Positions 1 to 7,900 of a stretch of 11,762 bases of DNA are shown here, piece by piece. A model generated the notes under the pieces. The model had not been told where the DNA came from, made no database searches, and was given only the letters and a program-made list of their open reading frames with translations. Origin of the DNA: Zygnema cylindricum (Eukaryota > Streptophyta > Zygnematophyceae > Zygnematales > Zygnemataceae); the NCBI GenBank assembly GCA_037447655.1, contig JBBHKE010000198.1:1-11762 (forward strand), in the 5' to 3' direction. Made by a program: the position numbers and the translations under genes. Each line of letters opens with the position of its first letter. Within the stretch, counting starts at the first letter, position 1.

Positions 1-2339
1 ATTCTTTTTGAAACCCAACGTCGCTTCGATACCTCGTGGTATCAATTCATCGGCATATCGAGTTGATATATCAACAAAACACCGTGATATTGAGCTTCTC
101 GGTATATCGTGACGATATATCGATTATCGGGTACCCAAAATTAGGTGCATATCGAATGTCCGCAAGGGGGCCCTCGATACACAACACTACAACAAACTCA
201 CGCTAGTAATACTAAAATATTGGCACGCGGCATCGTGTCCCACGAATGACATACGGAAAGCGTATCTTTAAATGTACGATACCATCCAATATATTTTGTG
301 GTACAATATCCACAAGACCCATTTTGTATGGATTGTGAAAAGAAATGCTACCACTTACGGTTGTTGTTGACATCAATACATAAAGAAATAAAAGGGGGCA
401 TATGGTCTTTGTTGAAAGGTTGTGCTACTCTATGTTAATACCAGCTACGTAGATCATCTATGGGCACCAACCAACATGGGGGGAAGCCTTTAAATCCGTG
501 AACATCACCTACTACCCTTATCCAATGAAGTTTGTAATTGTGGAAGGGCTAAAATTATGCGTTCACATTCCAATTGTTAGAGGAGAGTTCAAGAGGTAGG
601 GACGGGCTCCTCTATCGTCTGTATTCATAAGTTAAAATGTTGAAATCACGCAAAACAAAAGTTACGTTGGGCGAGAAATGCCTAAGGTAGATCTCCCACA
701 TGAACGGTAAAAGATTGTCAATCTACTCAAGTAATTTTACATATCGCGCTAAAAATGCTTTAACAAATGTTTGGCTCGAGAACACATGGGTCAATGTTGC
801 GTGCAAAGAGACATGGGTTCATTTCGGATTTGTGAAGGTTGCGTCAAAAATGCTTGTTTCCACTACATTCAAAAAGACCAAATCACTCGAGGGCCATGGG
901 ATTGTTGGGTTCGAACGTGGTGGGAGAATACGTGACACCTCAAGTTGACGGTGTACCTTACTTTCCGCCCCGCACTACATATCGTATATTAGCCCGTACC
1001 ACGTGTCTAGTTTAATTTCATAAAATGTGAAGAGCAAACGGGTTAACGCATACGCATAACAAACTGGATTTGAAATAAAATGTAGGTTGTCGAAGTGTGG
1101 CAAATCACGAAAAACTTGTGAAATGTATGGAGAAGCCAAACAACGTTTTGTACCACCATTTGAAGGAAAAATCATTAACGAAAATAACAAAAATTGTAAG
1201 ACGTCCTTCAATCAATAGTAATCATTGGAAAACGTTGCAATTCAAGGGAAGTTACCTTGTTGACTAGACGCCGACGAACTCCCAAAGTAATTTGAACGAT
1301 CGCAAAAAAGAATAGAGGAGCTTCATTGCATGCCTTCGTTGACAAAAGGAAGCGGGGATGTAAATATTGTTAAATAATATTGATTATTCGCACACTATCA
1401 AGAATGCGAGTTAATATCAGAGTGGAGCTTGCTAAAACATGTGACGTGGGTACCATGAGTAGATTTAAAATACCTTAGTACGCTTAATGCTTGATGTTCA
1501 CCATAAGAATCAAGCATAACCACATACTTTTGGTTGTGGCTCAAGCCCAAATATGCAAAAGAGGCCGACATACCAACTTGTAAACAAAAGCTTAGTACTG
1601 TTGGGTGACAAAGTCTTAACGCCAAATAAGTTGGCGGAGGGTGGTAAATCGACGACTATTACATTTTCCCAAAAATGAAAAGAAAGGAGGCGGCAAGTAG
1701 TCTGGCAGTGACGTAAAGTTGTCGTTGGGCAAAAACATGGGACAAGATAGTGAACTTGAGTTACAAGGAGGTGCTGGGTGATCCTTGCGATGGCCAAGCT
1801 CATCATGAAAACCGACATTTACACTTTGATTAAAAAAACGCGTGGAGGCAATTAAGGGATCGTAATGTATTAATGCAGATTTTTGAGAGAGGTCTTGCAA
1901 AGCCATTAAGGGCGAGGAAGGTTTAATGGCAACTTCCTTAGTAAATTTGTAAAAAAACGGGTCTTATAAAGTTGTAGAAAAAAATGATGAAAAGAGGGCA
2001 CAACTTGCAACGACGTTTGTTATCAATGATAGAATGGAGCAAGCAAAATGAAAGACAGGAATAACCAACCTAAAAATGGAATTGTCGACTTTAGTACAAA
2101 TCGTAGATTACATATGGAAAATAGAGTTGTTCCTAATAATCCAACCCACCAAGTACCGCTTGTAGATTCCGAAGTAGGAACATCACCGAAAGAGGAAAAA
2201 CAAGGAATTTAGATTCGAGTGGAAAACACGAACAAAAATGAGTACTCCATTGGTTAGTGGAGGGGCGTTGAAGCTCAACGAGAATGGCATTACATGGGGT
2301 CGTCGATAAAGACTTACATACGACTAATTAGCTTATACG
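1..2339. other. Gene-poor flank, no recognisable gene
   Basis: I see no supported gene in this stretch. Open frames on both strands are short, 65-100 codons, and none of their translations resembles a family I know. Three overlapping minus-strand frames at about 1398-1906 could be debris of an old mobile element, but no reverse transcriptase, integrase or transposase motif is visible. The DNA has mixed complexity and lacks the purine microsatellites that fill the window from 3.9 kb onward. Confidence 0.6.
28..122. repeat. Cluster of short GATAT/TATCG palindromes
   Basis: Three dyads sit within 95 bp: GATACC/GGTATC arms at 28-33 and 38-43, the perfect 14-bp palindrome GTTGATATATCAAC at 62-75, and CGATATATCG at 113-122. 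More ATATCG words lie between and just after them. No protein-binding role can be assigned from sequence. It could be the edge of a repeat family that continues left of the window. Confidence 0.4.
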
Positions 2340-2700
2340 ATTTTGAGACAGCAACAAACCATATTGCTTTTAGAAAGAAACTTGTGATAGGACTAGGTAT
2401 TATCAAGCGTCATACGAGACTTTTTTGCAATTACCATGAGCAGTAAATACGCAGAGACACTGATTTGGCTAGTAAACTATAGAATATTTCTCATAAAACA
2501 TATGACTAATAGCCCTAAAAGATTTCGAGACACTGCTATCAAAAACAATGTTTGACTGGCCTAGCTGTCATCACGCGCCACACCGGACTTTCCTGCATTT
2601 ACCGCAAACCATCTTTGAGTATTATTAACCTTCAACAATCTCATTACGGGACTTTTATGCGACTACCGCGAACCACGGTCTGTGTATTATTAACCTTAAA
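2340..2700. repeat. Diverged tandem repeat
   Basis: Two adjacent units of about 65 bp, near 2581-2640 and 2641-2700, share a GGACTT core (2585 and 2649), then an ACCGC-AACC core, then ATTATTAACCTT (2621 and 2686). An older, more diverged relative with the words GATTTTGAGACA, CGAGACTTTT and CAATTACCAT lies at about 2338-2445 and corresponds to GATTTCGAGACA at about 2521. There is no coding frame and no terminal inverted repeat, so the origin is unknown. Confidence 0.45.
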
Positions 2701-3299
2701 GCTGCTTAGCTGACATCGTACCAATGCGTCCAAAGGTACAATAGTGCGTGACCCGTAAGTATACACTACTATATTCATATGGCCACCCACCCCAAACGCC
2801 AAAAGCGACGAGGGTAAACTTGACCGGGAGATGATGTGCAAGCTTAAGAAAGGTTTTTAGTGATGTCACTCAAGGGAATTTGCATAGGTGGTGGTTTTTT
2901 TTAGGGGGGGATTTAACCAACAAAGTGTAGGATTGATTTTTCCGGTGGCGGAGTAGTGGGTAGTTTGTTTCATGGGTTGGTGAAGGCGATGCGTTCAAGG
3001 ATGGAGTGTCCTTGTCAAAGGGTCAAGGTTTAAAAGGTATTTGTTTTGTGAGATGAAGAGAAGGATGTGACAGCATTGGGGCGTCGTCAGGGTTGAAATT
3101 TTTTGTATGGAAACAAGATTTAAAGAGCCTCGGGAATTAAAGTAATCAAAACCTCACCCGAATTCCCAACCAACTGCCCAAGTCCAACTGATTACATAAT
3201 TTGAAAGTTTACGGAACAGCAAGCAATCAAGCATTTTAAGACACACAATCAATCAATACCTTTTGATAGAACTTACGGTTCGATCAAGAACAACACTAA
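2701..3299. other. Non-coding stretch, nothing recognisable
   Basis: There is no open frame of note and no structured repeat. It contains a short T8/G7 run near 2894-2910 and otherwise ordinary AT-rich sequence leading into the 20-bp minisatellite. Confidence 0.5.
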
Positions 3300-3302
3300 G
3301 TC

Positions 3303-3611
3303 ATATTTCATATTCCGAATCACTTTTCATATTCCCGATTCAGTTTTCATATTCTCGATTTTCTTTTCATATTCCTGATTCACACTTTCATATTCTCGAT
3401 TCACTTTTCATATTCTCGATTCACTTTTCATATTCCCGATTCACTTTTCGTATTCTCGATTCACTTTTCATATTCGCGATTCACTTTCCATATTCTCGAT
3501 TCACTTTCCATATTCTCGATTCACTTTTCATATCCCCGATTCACTTTTCATATTCTCGATTCACTTTTCATATTCTCGATTCTCTTTTTATATTTCCGAT
3601 TCAATTTTCAG
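3303..3611. repeat. 20-bp minisatellite, about 15 copies
   Basis: The unit CACTTTTCATATTCTCGATT is repeated head to tail with small changes: CTCG/CCCG/CGCG, TTTTC/TTTCC, and a few 1-2 base indels at the left end. Because 20 is not a multiple of 3, the plus-strand open frame across it (3263-3697) cycles through three frames every 60 nt. Its Ser/Phe/Ile-rich translation is a by-product of the repeat, not a protein signature. There are no unique spacers between units, so it is not a CRISPR array. Confidence 0.9.
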
Positions 3612-4018
3612 TAAACCCATACGATAGAACATCCACGTCATTTCTGAACTTTCCCCACTTCTACACCTTAACTTTAACACTTAGAATATTAAAATAAAAA
3701 AGCTATATAATGAACTTTAATACAAGAAAGAAGGGACAACAAGAACCCAAAAATGCAAAATTGAACCTAAACAAATGTGGTTCACCTTCGGAGTGACTCA
3801 TAAAATATTAAAGTAATTTGTTTTGAGGCGACAAAAGAAAATTGTCTATGTACGGATAAAAAAATCTCAGGTGAATAAAACTTATTGAAACAAGAGTAGA
3901 GTATAATTAGACGAGAAAAAAAATTATAGAGATGCTCGCACGAGAGAGATAAAGAGAGAATGAAATGACGAGGCAAAAACAAGAGGAAGAGAGAGAGAGA
4001 GGGGAGCGGGAGGCACAA
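3612..4018. other. AT-rich intergenic DNA becoming purine-rich
   Basis: There is no supported gene here. The sequence is AT-rich to about 3940, then turns into a plus-strand purine-rich stretch with GAGA runs at about 3940-4010. This is the left edge of the purine/pyrimidine-asymmetric domain that carries both genes. Confidence 0.5.
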
Positions 4019-4070
4019 GGGGGAGGAGGAGTGGGAGGGGGAGGGGGAGGGGGAGGGGGAGGGGGAGAGT
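4019..4070 (+). repeat. GGGGGA repeat, G-quadruplex candidate
   Basis: A GGAGGAGGAGTGGGA lead-in is followed by about five uninterrupted GGGGGA units to about 4068. G-runs of five separated by single A residues fit the standard G-quadruplex pattern on the plus strand, with an i-motif-prone C-rich complement. It lies about 510 bp past the kinase stop codon, on that gene's template side. Confidence 0.85.
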
Positions 4071-4143
4071 AAGGAGAATTCACCACATTAGCATTATACA
4101 TAATAAAGCAGTTGGAAATGAATTGCAAATTAAACTTAAACAC

Positions 4144-4579
4144 ACGCTTATTTGCGGCATAGCTTTATTTATTTTTTTAGCGTCCAATAAAAATCAAAAT
4201 TAAAAATCAAAAATTAAGTTTTAAACAAACTCTCACTACAGGTACTCCATTTCCTATACGACAAGGATTATAGCAATTTTAGTAACAAGCCGAAGAAAAA
4301 CTAAAAGCAAAAAATGAAATGAATGAAAGAAAATAAACTAAGAAAAGAACTAACAAATAGCCCACCTCCTAGGGTTTAAAGCCTTAGAAACCTGGAAAAC
4401 CCTGGGAAAACTAAAAAACCATAAAAAACCATAAAAACCCTTTAAAAACAATATAAATTCCTTACAAACCATAAAAATCCCTTAGAAACCATAAAAATCC
4501 CTTAGAAACCATAAAATCCCAATACCCTAAATAACCCTAATAAACCTCAAAAAACCGTAAAAGGACCATTTCTTTATCT
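4144..4579 (-). other. Downstream flank of kinase gene, with a tandem repeat
   Basis: This is the 3' flank of the minus-strand kinase gene and should hold its 3' untranslated region. I cannot place the poly(A) site; one AATAAA on the minus strand falls near 4164-4169, about 410 nt past the stop, and is only a weak candidate. The part nearest the stop (4375-4560) holds the tandem repeat listed separately. Confidence 0.4.
4375..4560. repeat. 20-bp tandem repeat with telomere-like words
   Basis: Units close to CTTAGAAACCATAAAAATCC recur with a period of about 20 bp. Two are nearly identical (about 4471-4512), with shorter and degenerate relatives at about 4380-4470. The right end, about 4533-4556, reads as degenerate CCCTAAA-type DNA (CCCTAAATAACCCTAATAAA). 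In the kinase gene's sense these are GGGTTATTTAGGG-like words just past the stop codon. Confidence 0.6.
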
Positions 4580-4953
4580 TTATCTCGGTCCACTAACAAT
4601 ACTCCGACCAACGAGACTAAAACCCGCGGAATTATCCGAAACCGACGACAAAAACGTCCCACTTTGAAAGTCGTCCATCGCGTTAAGTAAATCGTGTTGA
4701 TCAATAGTAATATCGTCAACTCCTTTTTGCCACAAATCCCAAGTATTATGCAACCCATCTCCACTTAAAAGTTGAATGCAATCGGCCATCGTCGGTCTTT
4801 CTTTCGGATCTCCGATAAACAAAGCATGGAAACTTGCAATAAGTTTTTTATCGGTTGTAAGTCATATTGTCCGTTTATAACATTCATATCCATCATTAAA
4901 AGCTCCAAATCGACAAGTTGGGACGCACATCCTTGTTCAAAGATATCAGTCAC
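4580..4953 (-). CDS. Kinase gene exon G: kinase C-lobe end and tail, frameshifted
   Basis: The acceptor TTTCAG|GTGACT joins in phase 0. The first part reads [15 protein letters not shown] through NLLQVSMLC, then continues in a different frame as [21 protein letters not shown], tail, SGPR, TAA. SERKs have [25 protein letters not shown] here, so the two halves belong together. The exon is 374 nt; adding one T in the run at 4817-4819 gives 375 nt, exactly 125 codons including the stop. As written, translation leaves the true frame after MLC and ends about 15 codons later at about 4765, losing the ERP block and the tail. Confidence 0.88.
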
Positions 4954-7900
4954 CTGAAAATTTATTCGAAATATTCAAATAAGACATAAATAACATTTAA
5001 AGAAATTTGGTAAATAATAGTCAAGGAAGTCAAAAAGAGAAGAGATTATGTAAACACTACGTGGGGCGGGGCGGAAGGAGGGGGGGAGGGAGGAGGCGGA
5101 GACAGAGGAGATGGAGGAGGAGGAGAAGGGGGGAGGCAGAGACGGAGGAGATGGAGGAGGAGAGGGAGGAGGCGAGAGGAGGACAAGGATGCGTGTGAAT
5201 CCACACTAAATATGGTGGTTTACCATACCAACCTTGTAATAATTAATCTTCTTTGCTTCCTGGATGCGTTTGAATCAACACTAGAATATGGTGGTTTATC
5301 TATATCCACACTAAATATGGTGGGCCAAGAAGCTTACCCAATCTCTTAGTAGTAAATCTTCTTTCGGTTGGGCAGCGAGATAGAGAGCATCTTTTCCAGT
5401 TATCATTTCTAAAAGAAAAACTCCAAAACCGTAAACGTCCGTTTTTTCGCTCACGTGACCGTTTAAAATGTATTCTGTTCTCGAATTAAAATACATAAAA
5501 AGTGCAAAAAAAAAGGGAGAGGGACGGAGGAGTATATGTTAGAAAGGGAGAGGGAGTTAAAATAATAGATGTTAAAAATGGGCGAGGGAGGGAAAAATAA
5601 ACTTAAAAATGTATAAATCAAAAAAGGCCAAACTATGATAAAGAAACAAAAAAAGAAAGAAAAACGAAAGTCTTAAGTCATATCACTTCACTCGAATACT
5701 TATTTTTGAAACATATTTTATGTACTCATAGTAAAACATAAAAATGGGGGAAAAAGAGACAAAACTTCATTCAGGCCGTTAATTAAAGCAATCGTATTTT
5801 ACTCGAAAAAAAAGGCGCAATGAAAACGTGAACAAGAAATAAAAAGGGGGGGCGGGGGGGAGAGGGGAGAGGAAAAGGAAGGGGAGGGAGGAGGGGGGAA
5901 AGAGCCAAGAAAACCCCACCAGGAGCAATATGTCCAAAAGTTCCTTGAACTGCTGTTGTGACATGTGTCACATCTTCGTTTAATAATTTTGCTAATCCAA
6001 AATCTCCCACGACCGGTGTAAAATTTTCTGTGAGAAGGACATTTGCCGCCTAAGAACACCAAAAAAAGAGAAACTATGATTAGTTTTGGTAATCTTAGTT
6101 TTCCAAATGTTTGGTTTGTTATCTTTGGGTTATCATCTTTGGTTTACTTATGATGTTTTATTAATAGATTTTCTAAGGCCAATAAAAAAAGGAAGGTTAG
6201 TTTTAGTACCAGTAGTTTTATTATTCCTTGGTTTATCCATCATGGTTTATTCCCTGCCTCCCTCCTCCCTCCCTCTCCTCCCTCCCTCCCTTGTTTCTTT
6301 CCTTCGATTGCCATATTAAGTGTAGACAATATTAAAATCAATAATATTCTACAGGTTCTTTTTCGAGGGAAAAGAATCGTTAAAGAAAAAGGAAAAGAGA
6401 AAAAGAAAAAAGACACTAAAAAACAAAAGATAGAGGTATGAAATTAACAGGAGATAACGCATTTCAGTCGTGTTTGTTCTTGAGGGGGAGGAGGGGGAGG
6501 GGGATAGGGAGAGGTAGAGGGAGGAAGGGAGGGAGGGATGGAGGGAGAGAGAGAGAAAGACCTTGACATTTCGATGAAGTATACGGGAATCACAAACATC
6601 GTGAACGAGGAGGGGGAGGGGGAGAGGGAGGAAAAGAGGGAGGGAGGGAGGGAGGGAGGGAGGGAGAGAGAGAGAGACCTTGACATCTCGATGAAGTATA
6701 CGAGAATCACAAACATCGTGAAGATATGAGAGTCCCTCCGCGGCTCCAATGGCTGCCTTGATTCGCTTCTCCAAAGATAATGGTTTTTTTCCTTCTAAGC
6801 GATAACCTGATTATGGGGTACAAATAGTAAAAAATAACAAGTTATTGGAACAATAGCCCGATTAAGAGGTACAAATAGAAAAAAGTAAGTAAATGGGTAC
6901 GGGGGTACAAATAGGGAAAATAATAAGTTTTCCGAACAATAGCCCGATTAAGAGATACAAATAGGAAAAAGTAAATGATTATGGGGTACAATTAGGGAAA
7001 ATAACGAGGTTTTGGAACAATAGCCGATTAAGAGGTACAAATAGGAAAAAGTTAAATAGGGAAAAGTAGAAATTTTAAACCGATAGCCTAATTAAAGGGT
7101 ACAACAAGGCAAAATGGAGTTTATCAAGCAGACGATTTCGGAGTTCAATTTTGTTATGAGTTTTTTTCACGGTTTTTAGGGTTTTAACGTTTTACTCCTG
7201 GCTATTTATAGACTAGTTTGCTTCCTATCCTATTTTGAGGGAGAGGGAGAGGGAGAGGGAGAGGGAGAGGGAGAGGGAGAGGGAGAGGGAGAGGGAGAGG
7301 GAGAGGGAGAGGGAGAGGGAGAGGGAGAGGGAGAGGGGAGAGGGAGAGGGAGAGGGAGAGGGAGAGGGAGAGGGAGAGGGAGAGGGAGAGGGAGAGGGAG
7401 AGGGAGAGGGAGAGGGAGAGGGAGAGGGAGAGCGAGAGCGAGAACGAGAGCGAGAGGGAGGGAGAGGGAGAGGGCGAGGCCGAGGGAGAGGGAGAGGGCG
7501 AGGCCGAGGGAGAGGGAGAGGTTACCTTGCAAGTGGTCGGCAACAGATCCATTAGCCATAAGTGGAAAAACTAATATTCTTTCTCCATTATCGATACAAA
7601 ATCCGTTTAACTTTAAAATGTTTCGATGGACTGCCCGAGAAATAAGATCCACTTCATTCAAAAAAGTGACTATCTCCCCACGGCCAATTCGCCAATCCTG
7701 TCGAAAAAAGAAAAAATCATTATATGTTGATAAAAAAAGAAAAATAATTAGGGAGGAGAGGAGAGGAAAGAGGATGTACAGGAGAGGAAAGGGTAGGAGA
7801 GGAAAGGATAGGAGAGAAAGGAAAAGAAAGTTTAAAACTGGATTGTATTTTTGTTATTTACGGAAGGGAAAAAATTGTTGAGTTGTCTGTTTGAAGCGAG

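Larger units (their letters stand above)
6795..7525 (-). other. Intron C/D with two repeat arrays
   Basis: A GT..AG intron of 731 nt (GTAACC...GCTTAG). In pre-mRNA order it starts with the C/U hexanucleotide array (plus 7237-7520) and ends in the 63-86-bp repeat (plus 6803-7115). Between them is about 120 bp of ordinary AT-rich sequence with a telobox-like TTTTAGGGTTTTAA near 7176. Confidence 0.8.

Noticed and set aside
700-948. 82-codon plus-strand frame
   Set aside because: There is no recognisable motif, no supporting splice context, and the length is expected by chance in AT-rich DNA.
1398-1906. Three overlapping minus-strand frames as a decayed retroelement
   Set aside because: Phrases such as LIHYDPL and HPAPP loosely recalled retroelement pol, but I could not place any catalytic motif and the frames do not align into one protein.
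3303-3611. Possible CRISPR-like direct repeats
   Set aside because: Units abut one another with no unique spacers, and the context is a plant-type nuclear genome.
3263-3697. 144-codon plus-strand frame, Ser/Phe/Ile-rich
   Set aside because: It is simply the 20-bp minisatellite read through; the 20-residue translated period follows from 20 bp cycling through three frames.
5007-5198. Arg/Glu-rich 63-codon frame
   Set aside because: It lies in the purine-rich block inside the F/G intron of the kinase gene.
6562-6605. The HRN copy as an independent cassette exon
   Set aside because: No AG acceptor lies close upstream of it in gene sense. Only extension of exon D through its donor is plausible.
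7202-7661. Long [12 protein letters not shown] and SLSLSL frames on both strands
   Set aside because: Every frame of a GGGAGA array stays open because purine hexamers make no stop codons. Only the part at 7526-7697 on the minus strand is a real exon.
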